DNA from: an uncultured Solobacterium sp.
Lineage (GTDB): Bacteria > Bacillota_I > Bacilli_A > Erysipelotrichales > Erysipelotrichaceae
Direction of reading: 5' to 3'
Assembly (NCBI GenBank): GCA_938041275.1
Contig: CALISH010000043.1
Span: 1-44,653 of the forward strand
DNA length: 44,653 bases
Part shown: one piece after another, positions 18,487 to 27,218 of the stretch
How positions within the stretch are numbered: position 1 is the first letter of the stretch
How the letters are laid out: each line of letters begins with the position of its first letter
The notes under the pieces: model-generated
Database searches by the model: none
Told to the model about the DNA's origin: nothing
The model's input: the letters and a program-made list of their open reading frames with translations, nothing else
Position numbers and translations under genes: made by a program

Positions 18487-19523
18487 TGTAAAACCACACC
18501 AATCTGCTTACTTTCGCCACCACGGATGATAGATACATTTATCGTATCACCAGCTGAATGCATGTACATTCTCGCAAGCACATCTTGATAGGAAGACATT
18601 TCGATTCCATCAATCATAGTGATAATATCCCCAACCTGAAGACCATCTCCTGCATCTTTCTTTTCGACGACTGTTTGAACATATACACCAGTCTTCATAT
18701 CAATGTTAATACCCTGTGCACTCTTTTCATATGCAAGCATACTTGATACATTACGCACCACAACGCCCAACGCACCACGTGTAACTTTTCCATTTGTTTT
18801 AAGTGCGTTGTAAATCAGTTTGATTTCATTAGCAGTAATTGCATACTCCATACGAGAGTTGCCTTGGAATGGTTGACTCGCAACAACACCAACGAGAGAT
18901 CCATTTAAATCAATGACAGCACCACCCTCTTGAATCGAAGTGATAGGTGTATCCATTTCTAGCATGGAAGATAACCAAGTTGTTGTACCATTCATTCGCC
19001 ATACACCAGGTTCTGAAACAATACCGCTACTGACAACTGCACTACCAGTCGTTAGATTTCTACCACTCATCACAACCACATTTGCTCCTTGTGCTAAAGC
19101 AGTTGTATCTAAAATCGTAAATGGCTTTACTTCAAAGTTTGTTGTTACCTGCAGTAGCGCGACTCCACTTTCACCATCATCACCTATGACGGTAGAGCCA
19201 ACATGCACACCACTATCAAACACAACATTTGGGCTACCATTCTTTGTTGCCTTTGCAGTTGTTAAAATGTGGACTGTTTCCTTCTCTTTCGCAATGATAA
19301 TTCCACTATAGTAAGAACCATCACTTTCAACCGTAACCACACTACTTCTGCTCTTTTCAATCGCACCAGTATAGTCAGATGTCGTATAGTTTGTACTATT
19401 CATATCTTCAAGGGAACTATTGCCTGTAGTATTCTTTTGCAGATTCCTAATCAACATTATTGTTAGGACTAGATTCCATACCAATAATAGCGCTAACGCT
19501 ACCGGCATCAACTTCTTCATCAT
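18483..19523 (-). CDS. HtrA-like membrane-anchored PDZ protein, catalytic triad lost
   Basis: 346 aa: N-terminal membrane anchor (about 6-27), Ser/Thr linker, chymotrypsin-fold region (about 60-235), PDZ domain (about 245-346, RGALGVVVRNV to the end). Gap-free comparison with HtrA motifs puts Lys91 at the His position (ILTTAKAT for ILTNNHVV), Gly120 at the Asp position (SGVALLQV for TDLAVLKV) and Glu199 at the Ser position (TSIQEGGA for NPGNSGGP). All three catalytic residues are therefore missing while the fold and PDZ are kept, so a scaffold or sensor role outside the membrane is inferred. It overlaps walJ by 77 bp and rlmH by 4 bp. AAAGGG precedes the tandem ATGATG. Confidence 0.85.
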   Translation of the reverse strand: MMKKLMPVALALLLVWNLVLTIMLIRNLQKNTTGNSSLEDMNSTNYTTSDYTGAIEKSRSSVVTVESDGSYYSGIIIAKEKETVHILTTAKATKNGSPNVVFDSGVHVGSTVIGDDGESGVALLQVTTNFEVKPFTILDTTALAQGANVVVMSGRNLTTGSAVVSSGIVSEPGVWRMNGTTTWLSSMLEMDTPITSIQEGGAVIDLNGSLVGVVASQPFQGNSRMEYAITANEIKLIYNALKTNGKVTRGALGVVVRNVSSMLAYEKSAQGINIDMKTGVYVQTVVEKKDAGDGLQVGDIITMIDGIEMSSYQDVLARMYMHSAGDTINVSIIRGGESKQIGVVLQ

Positions 19524-20268
19524 ATATACCCTTTCTAATCATCTCATACTGTCCTGCTGCACATACAAGCAGGTTTTTATGCAGTAACCCCAAATGATTT
19601 TGTAATGCATGTACTGTTGTATCTAGTGCTTTCTTGCGTGTATTTGCTTGTTCACTTAAATGCGCAAGAATTATCATCTTTGTCTTCTCTGTCACAATTT
19701 TATCAAGAACAGCTGCACAATCCTCATTACACAAATGTCCTGTATCACTATAAATTCTTTGTTTGGTAAACTGTGGACGACTCGTTGCCATCAACATCTG
19801 TACATCATGATTCGACTCTAACACAATATAGTCCGCATCTTTGATGCGCGGAATATGCTTCTCATTGATATACCCAGTATCTGTAATATAGACAAGTTTT
19901 TCAATTCCATTTTCAACAATATATCCAACTGTGTTTAACGCATCATGTGATAACGCAATTGGCGTAAAGCATAAGGTTTCAATTGTAAAGGAAGAACCTG
20001 GCTTTACGTAGAAAGTATCAATCTTTGGTATCTCAATTGGAGAGTAGATTGGTAGTGATGCAAAATGCTTGATTTGCGAGATATGATCAGAATGATTATG
20101 TGTGATTAGCACTGCATCTAAATCATCTAATGATATCTGTAATTCTTTTAGATGCTCAAATAAATATTTCTTTGTTGTACCACAATCAATCATAACTTTT
20201 GTAGTACCATCTACAATTACAAAACTATTTCCTTTTGAGCCACTCGCCAATAGTGCAAAGTCCATCAT
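19447..20268 (-). CDS. walJ: MBL-fold metallohydrolase, WalJ (YycJ) family
   Basis: 273-aa cytoplasmic metallo-beta-lactamase-fold protein. The metal motif LITHNHSDHISQIKHF and downstream metal ligands (TDTGYINEKHIP, ILAHLSEQAN) are intact. In B. subtilis the orthologue lies in the walRK operon and is linked to coordination of cell division with replication; its substrate is nucleic-acid-like in some reports. Here walRK are not adjacent: the upstream gene is a LysM-G5-M23 protein whose stop overlaps the walJ start by 1 bp. The 3' end runs 77 bp into the HtrA-like gene. Confidence 0.88.
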   Translation of the reverse strand: MMDFALLASGSKGNSFVIVDGTTKVMIDCGTTKKYLFEHLKELQISLDDLDAVLITHNHSDHISQIKHFASLPIYSPIEIPKIDTFYVKPGSSFTIETLCFTPIALSHDALNTVGYIVENGIEKLVYITDTGYINEKHIPRIKDADYIVLESNHDVQMLMATSRPQFTKQRIYSDTGHLCNEDCAAVLDKIVTEKTKMIILAHLSEQANTRKKALDTTVHALQNHLGLLHKNLLVCAAGQYEMIRKGIYDEEVDAGSVSAIIGMESSPNNNVD

Positions 20269-21773
20269 CAGTCCAAACCCTCACAATCCATTAATGCAGA
20301 ACATGCATTCACCGACTTACCGTTCTGCAATAAGCTGAATGTCACATGTGGTCCTGTCGCTTTTCCAGTCATACCAATCTTACCAATGACATCACCTTTT
20401 CTTACAACTGTATCAACTTCCAGTGTACACGGTAAGTATAGATGACCATATACGCTCTGATAGCCATTATGGTGGTCAATAATGACGTAGTTTCCTAGTT
20501 CATCTGTATAACCCTTTTCTTTGACAACCCCAGTATCGACAGCCATCACATTGCCCCATCGATTATATCGATTGATAAAATCAATCGACTCAAACCCCGC
20601 ATAACAACCATATTCACAGATGATCTCAGGATGTTCAACCGGATAGGCAAAACTACCACTGCCAATCCCTAAATCACTATTCTTCCCAATTGCCACAACT
20701 TCATCTTGTCCAGCTGCTGTAACAACAGATGAAAGTTCTTGTCCTGTTTTAAACACTCCATTCACCCATGTTTCATGGTAAAGCACATTCTTTGAACCAT
20801 TTGCACCACTTTGTCTAACAACTTTTTGACCACTTTCGACAGTATTATCCTCTAATACAGAAGTCTTATAAAACAATGTTTCCTTCTGTAGTCTTTGTTT
20901 ATAAACATACACATCGATTGGCGATGTGAAGTAAGTTACACAGAGTTTTGTACCTGCAGTTAATGGCTGACTGCTATCTTTAATAACATCTTGATTGATA
21001 CGTATTAACTGCTCGGCAGTTAATCCATAATTCTGTAAACCAATTGAATCTAGTGTATCTCCTTCTTCAACTGTGTAATACACTAGATTTTCATTATCAC
21101 CATAGGATAAATAATGTAATACTTCTTCTTCCGTAGTTTTAATATCCTTAACGGATGCGTAGGCATCCGCAATCTGTATTGTTTCATTGATTTTAAAGCC
21201 CATTGTCATCACACCATATTCTGTTAGGTTTGAAATTACATGATGTTCGTGAATAGCTTCTAATGTATCTTCATCGATGAAATAAGAAAGATACTTTTGT
21301 AAAGCTTCTTGATAGATATCTTCTGACTTTATAAAGATTCGTGCATACTCTTCATTATTATCTGAGAAAGAAATTGATTTACAGGCAACACTATATAGAG
21401 AATGATCGTCTAAATACTGCATGATTTCTGCATCCGCATCCGTATAGACATTTGTACTCATCTCTTCTACAAGATACATATTATTCGCTATGCCAATATG
21501 CGTATCCGGAAACATGCTTGCATACTTTTCTTTGTATACGGTCTTTAGATGGTCATCCATATAAGTCTTATCTTTGATGATGCCAATCAATTTTTGATCT
21601 TCATATAATTTATAAATCTTATGTACATCTAAAGTCGTTACTTCTATAGTCTGGTTAAAGTTACCTACTGTACCAGCTTCAATTCCTTCAAAAGAAGGAT
21701 AGAAAAAAGAAGGCACGATGACAATTGCGATTGATAACACTAAGCATATTGTTACAGCAATCAAGTTTTTCAT
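20268..21773 (-). CDS. Membrane-anchored LysM-G5-M23 protein, M23 domain probably inactive
   Basis: About 501 aa (numbers below count from the upstream in-frame Met at 21788). One N-terminal membrane segment (8-28), an undefined region to 235, a LysM (237-283, YYTVEEGDTLDSIG), a G5-like domain (290-362) and a C-terminal M23/LytM fold (380-500). Zinc-site positions: the first His of HxxxD is Phe399 with Asp403 kept, YGHL His449 is kept, and the HxH motif reads His481-Val-Thr483. Two of the three zinc ligands are gone, resembling EnvC/NlpD-type regulators that activate other hydrolases. The start at 21773 is chosen for AAGGAGGA just upstream. It lies between dnaB and walJ in one operon. Confidence 0.82.
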   Translation of the reverse strand: MKNLIAVTICLVLSIAIVIVPSFFYPSFEGIEAGTVGNFNQTIEVTTLDVHKIYKLYEDQKLIGIIKDKTYMDDHLKTVYKEKYASMFPDTHIGIANNMYLVEEMSTNVYTDADAEIMQYLDDHSLYSVACKSISFSDNNEEYARIFIKSEDIYQEALQKYLSYFIDEDTLEAIHEHHVISNLTEYGVMTMGFKINETIQIADAYASVKDIKTTEEEVLHYLSYGDNENLVYYTVEEGDTLDSIGLQNYGLTAEQLIRINQDVIKDSSQPLTAGTKLCVTYFTSPIDVYVYKQRLQKETLFYKTSVLEDNTVESGQKVVRQSGANGSKNVLYHETWVNGVFKTGQELSSVVTAAGQDEVVAIGKNSDLGIGSGSFAYPVEHPEIICEYGCYAGFESIDFINRYNRWGNVMAVDTGVVKEKGYTDELGNYVIIDHHNGYQSVYGHLYLPCTLEVDTVVRKGDVIGKIGMTGKATGPHVTFSLLQNGKSVNACSALMDCEGLD

Positions 21774-21787
21774 GCCTTCCTCCTTCA

Positions 21788-23149
21788 TTATTGTGGTCTA
21801 TTTGGGGCAATGTTATAGAGTGCGTTTGTATCCGCTTCAAACGCTACATATACCCTACCCGTCGCACCATTACGATGCTTTGCAAGATTGATTTCTAGAC
21901 GCTCTGTTCCAGATTCTTTTGCTTGTTCTTTTGCCTCTTCGTTATAGTAAGACTCACGATACAACATCATAACGATATCGGCATCCTGTTCAATCGCTCC
22001 AGATTCACGCAAGTCACTTAACATAGGACGCTTATCTTCACGTGCTTCAACACTACGGCTCAACTGTGATAATGCCACAACAGGCACCTTCAATTCACGC
22101 GCAAGTGCTTTTAAGCTACGTGAAATATCAGATACTTCCTGTTGACGATTTCCACCAGTACGATCCGATGGTCCACTAATCAACTGAATATAGTCGATCA
22201 TTACCATGTTTAATCCATGCTCTGCCTGTAATCGACGACACTTAGAGAAAATTTCAGGAATCTTGATTCCTGCCATATCATCAATATAGATATTGGAAGC
22301 CTTTAACTCTGCTGAAGCTTCATTAATACGGTTCCACTCTTCATTGGTTAAACGACCTGTCTTTAACTTATCACCTTGGATATGACTCTTCGCACTTAAT
22401 AAACGCATCGCGAGCTGCTCTGCACCCATCTCAAGTGAGAAAATCGCTATTGCACCTTTTTGTGCTTGTGGGATTAGCGCAACATTCATCGCTAGATTTA
22501 ACGCAACCGCAGTCTTACCCATAGATGGACGTGCAGCTAAAACAATCATATCTCCACGCTGTAAACCATGTGTAACACGGTCTAAATCATTAAAACCAGT
22601 CTTCAAGCCAGTAATCTCGGAGGAATTCTCAGAGGCTGCACGAATCGTCTTTAACACTTCATTCAAGACATCATTTGGATTCTTAAACTCACCAGCTTTA
22701 CGATTACGTGACACATTCAAGATTTCTTTCTCCGAATGATCTAGGTAATCATTTAAATCTGTTTGTCCACTAAAGCCTTCTTCCACAACTCTTTCAGCCG
22801 CTTCAATCATACGGCGCATCATAGCTTTATCACGAATCAGATTTACATAGGTTAGTGTATTCGCACTCGTTACTGCTGCGTTCATTAAGTTTAGAATGTA
22901 CTCCATTCCACCAGACTTATCTAAAAGATCAGTATCCTTTAAACGTGTCGCAACAGTGGTAGAGTCAATCTGTGTTCCTTCTTGATATAACTCTTCACAT
23001 GCATGATAAATCCGACGATTGGCTTCGATAAAGAAATCGTCAGCTTCAAGTCCTTCTTCTAGTGCTGTGCGAGAAGAACTTGGGTATACAAGCATGGTTC
23101 CCAGCAAACTAGCTTCCGCTTCTGGTGCAGAAGGTAATACACGTGGCAT
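21788..23149 (-). CDS. dnaB: Replicative DNA helicase
   Basis: Hexameric 5'-3' replication fork helicase (called dnaC in B. subtilis). 453 aa: N-terminal primase-interacting helical domain (about 1-110), then a RecA-type motor with Walker A AARPSMGKTA, FSLEMGAEQLAMRLL, Walker B MVMIDYIQLISG, and ALSQLSRSVE plus SGAIEQDADIVM. It begins 2 bp after rplI, the classical rplI-dnaB pair. Confidence 0.96.
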   Translation of the reverse strand: MPRVLPSAPEAEASLLGTMLVYPSSSRTALEEGLEADDFFIEANRRIYHACEELYQEGTQIDSTTVATRLKDTDLLDKSGGMEYILNLMNAAVTSANTLTYVNLIRDKAMMRRMIEAAERVVEEGFSGQTDLNDYLDHSEKEILNVSRNRKAGEFKNPNDVLNEVLKTIRAASENSSEITGLKTGFNDLDRVTHGLQRGDMIVLAARPSMGKTAVALNLAMNVALIPQAQKGAIAIFSLEMGAEQLAMRLLSAKSHIQGDKLKTGRLTNEEWNRINEASAELKASNIYIDDMAGIKIPEIFSKCRRLQAEHGLNMVMIDYIQLISGPSDRTGGNRQQEVSDISRSLKALARELKVPVVALSQLSRSVEAREDKRPMLSDLRESGAIEQDADIVMMLYRESYYNEEAKEQAKESGTERLEINLAKHRNGATGRVYVAFEADTNALYNIAPNRPQ

Positions 23150-23151
23150 AC

Positions 23152-23601
23152 TTAGTTCTCACTTCCCAGTACTTTCACAACGATCGTACCGATTACATTC
23201 TTATGTAATTCAACTTTTACTCTTGTTGTGCCAAGACTATGAATTGGTTCTGTATCAATAATCTTGCGCTTTTCGATAATAATACCTTGTTTATTCAAAG
23301 CCTCCACAATCTGCTTTGTAGAAACGGAGCCGAAGACTCTTCCTTCTTTACCAGACTTCACTGTGAAAGTAATCACTGTCTTTTCTAATAAGGCAGCTTT
23401 TTCACGCGCTTCTTGTTCACGCTGTGCTTCTAGTGCAGCTTCTTCTGATTTCTGTTCTTTTAAAATTTCTAAGCTAGCCTTAGATTCCGCAACCGCAAGA
23501 CCTCTTGCGATTAAGAAATTTCTTCCGTAACCGTCAGATACATCGACGATATCTCCGCGCTTGCCTACTTTTTTAACATCTTGTTTAAGAATTACTTTCA
23601 T
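23152..23601 (-). CDS. rplI: 50S ribosomal protein L9
   Basis: 149 aa. N-terminal L9 domain MKVILKQDVKKVGKRGD with the conserved SDGYGRNFLIARGLA, a long connecting helix rich in Glu/Ala/Lys, and a C-terminal rRNA-binding domain. The start at 23601 is chosen because AAGGAGGC sits 6 nt upstream; the longer start at 23628 adds a non-homologous Arg-rich leader. It overlaps the gdpP 3' end by 17 bp. Confidence 0.96.
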   Translation of the reverse strand: MKVILKQDVKKVGKRGDIVDVSDGYGRNFLIARGLAVAESKASLEILKEQKSEEAALEAQREQEAREKAALLEKTVITFTVKSGKEGRVFGSVSTKQIVEALNKQGIIIEKRKIIDTEPIHSLGTTRVKVELHKNVIGTIVVKVLGSEN

Positions 23602-25555
23602 CTTCTGCCTCCTTCTTCTGTTGTTCAATAATATTAATTAACTCTTCTTTTAATTCTTTGACTGTCGCATCCTTACGCTGTGTTGCGGCAGCAGTCATAT
23701 GTCCACCACCATGCATGGCTTCCATAATTGCCTGTACATTGATTTCACCATTCGAACGAGCAGAAATACTATTGATTCCTGTACTCTTATCCTGGGCAAT
23801 CACAAAGGCTGCCTTCACATCTTGGATACTTAATAAACTATCCGCAACTTGGCTCATAATAGAACGTGTAATCTTCTCATTTTCTACAGCCGCAATCACA
23901 ATACCATCTGGGTATCTTTCACTCGCATTCATAATCGCACTCTTTAGTACGAACTCATCATATGTATCTTTCAAATAATCATACGCTACTTGAGGATCTG
24001 CACCAAGTTTACGTAAAGCACTGGCCGCATCATATGTACGTACACCTGTTCTTTCACGCCACTTTCGTGTATCAATCGTCATACCCGCAAGCATGAATGT
24101 CGCTTCTAATTCAGAAATGTCCACTTTACTAGACACAAACGGAATCATCTCTGTCAAGATTTCACATGTACTTGAAGCACCTGCTTCAATATAAATCAGG
24201 ATTGGTTTTACACCCATATCTGTACTTCTACGATGGTGATCAATTACCACAATACGCTCTGCCATCTCTAAGAGTTTTGCACCATTCGACTGGAGAATAT
24301 TGTGGTGGTCGGTCATGATGACAAGTGTATCATCCTTGAGTTGGTTGATAGCTTCACCTTCTGTTACAAACGTGATATCCTCTGCAAGTTCCTTTTCATT
24401 TCCTTTCATCGCCGCATCTAACTTTTCTTCAATGCCACCAGTCTTGGCAATAATACTGACTGGCTTATTGAAAGCGGATGCCATCTTCGATAAACAGATT
24501 GCGGAACCAATGCAATCGAAGTCTGCGTTTTTATGTCCGCAGATAATCACGTTGGAAGAATTCTGAATGAGGTCACGCAATGCATGTGCCATAACACGTA
24601 CACGTACACGGCTTCTCTTCTCGGCTGCTTCTGTAGAACCACCGAAATACTTTACATCCTCCCCAACAACCTGAATTGCAACCTGGTCACCACCACGCGT
24701 TTGCGCAAGGTCCATTAACTTCGTAACTGTCTCATCTAACTCCGCAAAGTTCGAACTACCCTTGGCGAAAGCCATAGACAATGTGATAGATACTTCAGCT
24801 TTTTGTGATGCTTTACGTACGATGTTCAAGATTGAAAAACGATCTGCCACAATCTCACGATAAATTCTCTCATTGAGTACTAATAAATAACGATTGTTGT
24901 TTAATCTTCTTAAGAAGACACCAAACTTTTGGAAGTATTCATTGAGTGGTGTACGAATTGTCGCATTGATATTTGCGATATCCGCATCATCCGCATACAT
25001 CGTACTCTCTTCATAGTTATCAAAACTAGCCAAGCCAAGCACAACATGTTCTTCATTATACTTACCACGATACTTATCTAATAATGTAATATCCTTAAAG
25101 AAAATCGTCGGTGCATTTTCACGCTTACTAACTTCATAAACATATTGGTCAATCGTAACATTTACCTTTTCCGTTTCCCCGGAAATAATATCGTTAGCTT
25201 CTGGTAGCCAATTTAATAATTTAGAACCAATACGGTCAAGACCTCTTTCCTTAAAGAGTTCACTTTGCCATGTGATGACATAGTTTTCATCGTAGTTCAT
25301 CATACCTACGCCACCAATGAGATACGCATCCGCGTAAGAACCACCTAAATATTTTTCTAATCCAATGGATTCTTCTTCATTTGCGGATTGGAAATAATCT
25401 AACAAATAGACTGCAATTAACGATTCCGCAATCAACACCAGAATACCTGGTAAAATATTAATCTTAAATATCAACTGTAATAGAATGATAACCGCAAGCT
25501 GGATAGCAAGTGCCACAAAAACAACTTGTTTAATTCGACTCATTTTTTGTTGCAT
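23585..25555 (-). CDS. gdpP: Cyclic-di-AMP phosphodiesterase GdpP
   Basis: Membrane-bound enzyme that hydrolyses c-di-AMP to pApA, affecting cell-wall and potassium homeostasis. 656 aa: two membrane helices (10-32, 36-54), a PAS-like domain (about 85-155), a degenerate GGDEF domain (about 170-300, RGGDQVAI), then DHH (GHKNADFD at 340-347, VIDHHRR) and DHHA1 (MHGGGHMTAAATQ). The catalytic DHH residues look intact. GGAGGG lies 6-7 nt before the ATG. It overlaps the yybS gene by 26 bp and rplI by 17 bp. Confidence 0.95.
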   Translation of the reverse strand: MQQKMSRIKQVVFVALAIQLAVIILLQLIFKINILPGILVLIAESLIAVYLLDYFQSANEEESIGLEKYLGGSYADAYLIGGVGMMNYDENYVITWQSELFKERGLDRIGSKLLNWLPEANDIISGETEKVNVTIDQYVYEVSKRENAPTIFFKDITLLDKYRGKYNEEHVVLGLASFDNYEESTMYADDADIANINATIRTPLNEYFQKFGVFLRRLNNNRYLLVLNERIYREIVADRFSILNIVRKASQKAEVSITLSMAFAKGSSNFAELDETVTKLMDLAQTRGGDQVAIQVVGEDVKYFGGSTEAAEKRSRVRVRVMAHALRDLIQNSSNVIICGHKNADFDCIGSAICLSKMASAFNKPVSIIAKTGGIEEKLDAAMKGNEKELAEDITFVTEGEAINQLKDDTLVIMTDHHNILQSNGAKLLEMAERIVVIDHHRRSTDMGVKPILIYIEAGASSTCEILTEMIPFVSSKVDISELEATFMLAGMTIDTRKWRERTGVRTYDAASALRKLGADPQVAYDYLKDTYDEFVLKSAIMNASERYPDGIVIAAVENEKITRSIMSQVADSLLSIQDVKAAFVIAQDKSTGINSISARSNGEINVQAIMEAMHGGGHMTAAATQRKDATVKELKEELINIIEQQKKEAEDESNS

Positions 25556-26480
25556 GATATCCCTCCTCTACAATTCGTTTATGCATGTTTGTTGTAATAT
25601 ATAAAAATCCATAAAGCGCTACTGGAAATGACATCGCTAACGCTAAGATAAACACGACAAATGTTAAAATTCTACGACTTTCCTTTGCCAGAAGTCCAAT
25701 CATCACTAATAGACCAACAACCCCCATCGCTGTGAGATAGAAATAAGCAAATGTTCCTAACGCCGAAAGAATTGTCATCGCCGGTTCAGTTTTAATATAG
25801 CCAGAGCCAACATATAAATACCCAAACATTCCAACAAGTGCCACATAGCCAATCCACTTTGGTGGATAGTATAGATAAAGCGGTGTCGATTCAGGAATCT
25901 TCATACGTAATCTCTTCAATAAGAGTCTCGATGAAATATGCGTCACGATTGCTTCTAGAACACCTAACATCAATGTACTAACGAAGAATATATTCCGTAG
26001 TAGTACGTTGATATCTACATTTGCAGCAAATGTTACACCCATTGTTTTCTGCATCATATCAAAGGTTGAACGTAACTCTAAAACTAGCTCATCTAAACTA
26101 ACCCCAAAGATTGCTACATTGATGACAACCGCAAGTAATTCCGTAAGTCCACCAAGAACCATCGTTCTTAGCAATAATCGCTTACTCTCTACATTCTGAT
26201 AAATGCCACATCCATATACCAATCCAATAATCGCCTCAGCGACAAAGAAGAATATCGCAAATGGACTTGCAAAGATAAACGACACAAAGATAATTGCGAC
26301 CAAAACCATCAAGCTATCACGCAGTCCATACTTAGCTCCAAAATATACCATCGGTAATGGTAATAAGAACGCAAACGTACTACTAAATGTCCCTTGGAAT
26401 TGTCTATCAATTAACATAAATACGCCGATTAAGGCAACCATCATTGCCCCTTCGGTAATCTTTCTTACATTTTGATTCAT
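25530..26480 (-). CDS. DUF2232 (YybS family) polytopic membrane protein
   Basis: 316 aa with about eight predicted membrane helices. The first ones read MMVALIGVFMLID and LLPLPMVYFGAKYGLRDSL, the typical YybS start. Function is unknown; S-component-like folds have been proposed for DUF2232. It heads the yybS-gdpP-rplI-dnaB order that is conserved near the origin in Firmicutes. GGGAG lies upstream of the ATG. Confidence 0.88.
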   Translation of the reverse strand: MNQNVRKITEGAMMVALIGVFMLIDRQFQGTFSSTFAFLLPLPMVYFGAKYGLRDSLMVLVAIIFVSFIFASPFAIFFFVAEAIIGLVYGCGIYQNVESKRLLLRTMVLGGLTELLAVVINVAIFGVSLDELVLELRSTFDMMQKTMGVTFAANVDINVLLRNIFFVSTLMLGVLEAIVTHISSRLLLKRLRMKIPESTPLYLYYPPKWIGYVALVGMFGYLYVGSGYIKTEPAMTILSALGTFAYFYLTAMGVVGLLVMIGLLAKESRRILTFVVFILALAMSFPVALYGFLYITTNMHKRIVEEGYHATKNESN

Positions 26481-26527
26481 AACGATCTCCCAAAAAGCAG
26501 TATAAAAATCGCTTTTCGCATGCCAAT

Positions 26528-26536
26528 ATTATACCA
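26528..26536 (-). promoter_or_regulatory. Extended -10 promoter for the yybS-gdpP-rplI-dnaB operon
   Basis: TGGTATAAT, a perfect extended -10, lies 48-56 bp before the yybS ATG in the divergent gap. No matching -35 is seen. Confidence 0.6.
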
Positions 26537-26607
26537 TAACCAACCAAATTCGATTGCCTTAGGTTTTGCTAAATCGCTTGCATTGAAAGTCTCATCATTT
26601 TATCACT

Positions 26608-26636
26608 TTCATAACAGTATTAAATTCTGCTATGAT
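26608..26636 (+). promoter_or_regulatory. Promoter for the 26656 VanZ-like gene
   Basis: TTCATA (-35), a 17-bp spacer, then TATGAT preceded by TGC (extended -10). The predicted start point falls just before the AAGGAGG ribosome site at about 26644-26650, giving a very short leader. Confidence 0.55.
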
Positions 26637-26655
26637 ACTCCCCAAGGAGGTCGCT

Positions 26656-27057
26656 ATGTTAACAAAAATTCTCTATTTTCTAATTGAACTCATCACTTCC
26701 ATTCACAATACAATCTTGACATGGAACGATAATAATCTCATCGGATTATCTGATAAAGACTTACACTTTGTAGTCATTGGTATATTAGGAATTTTAATGA
26801 TTGCGATTGTATATCCACTCTTTAAATTCCTCGCAAAGCGTCATCACTACCTTACGCTAACATTTATCTATGTATTTACATTGATTATCGTGATTACCTT
26901 TGCAATCGAAATCGGTCAAGGCATCACCCATACCGGCACAATGGACTTTGTCGATATCGTTGCAGGTATCGCTGGTTTCCTGTTGATGTATGTCGTGCTT
27001 GCGATTATTACCAGCGTCATCAGTGGTATTATCTATTTGATAAAACGACCAAAGTAA
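26656..27057 (+). CDS. Small VanZ-like membrane protein
   Basis: 133 aa with about four membrane helices. The pattern EIGQGITHTGTMDFVDIVAG matches the VanZ-like signature (acidic residue, Gln, then Gly-x-x-D-x-x-D in the last helices). VanZ-family proteins are membrane proteins tied to low-level glycopeptide resistance in one case; most have no known role. The start at 26656 is chosen for AAGGAGG with a 5-nt spacer. One of the few plus-strand genes. Confidence 0.7.
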   Translation: MLTKILYFLIELITSIHNTILTWNDNNLIGLSDKDLHFVVIGILGILMIAIVYPLFKFLAKRHHYLTLTFIYVFTLIIVITFAIEIGQGITHTGTMDFVDIVAGIAGFLLMYVVLAIITSVISGIIYLIKRPK

Positions 27058-27087
27058 TCATTTTTCACACTCCATATTTTCTTTATT

Positions 27088-27096
27088 TGATATAAT
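27088..27096 (+). promoter_or_regulatory. Extended -10 promoter of tRNA-Pro
   Basis: TGATATAAT (TGn plus consensus TATAAT) ends 14 bp before the mature tRNA 5' end. No clear -35. Confidence 0.65.
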
Positions 27097-27110
27097 ATAC
27101 AGTAGAGTAT

Positions 27111-27187
27111 CGGGGTGTGGCTCAGCTTGGTAGAGCGCTTCGTTCGGGACGAAGAGGTCGTGAGTTCGAATCTCGTCACCCCGACCA
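27111..27187 (+). tRNA. tRNA-Pro (anticodon CGG, reads CCG)
   Basis: 77 nt including an encoded CCA. Acceptor stem CGGGGTG / CACCCCG, anticodon stem CTTCG / CGAAG around loop TTCGGGA (anticodon CGG), and TTCGAAT T-loop within GTGAG/CTCGT. Discriminator base is A. A terminator follows directly. Confidence 0.96.
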
Positions 27188-27189
27188 TT

Positions 27190-27217
27190 AAAAAAACCGT
27201 CAACGACGGCTTTTTTT
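27190..27217. terminator. Bidirectional terminator between tRNA-Pro and the C-S lyase gene
   Basis: Stem CCGTC / GACGG (27197-27201 with 27205-27209) flanked by A-runs on the left and T-runs on the right, so it can act for the tRNA on the plus strand and for the convergent gene at 27219 on the minus strand. Confidence 0.8.
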
Positions 27218-27218
27218 G

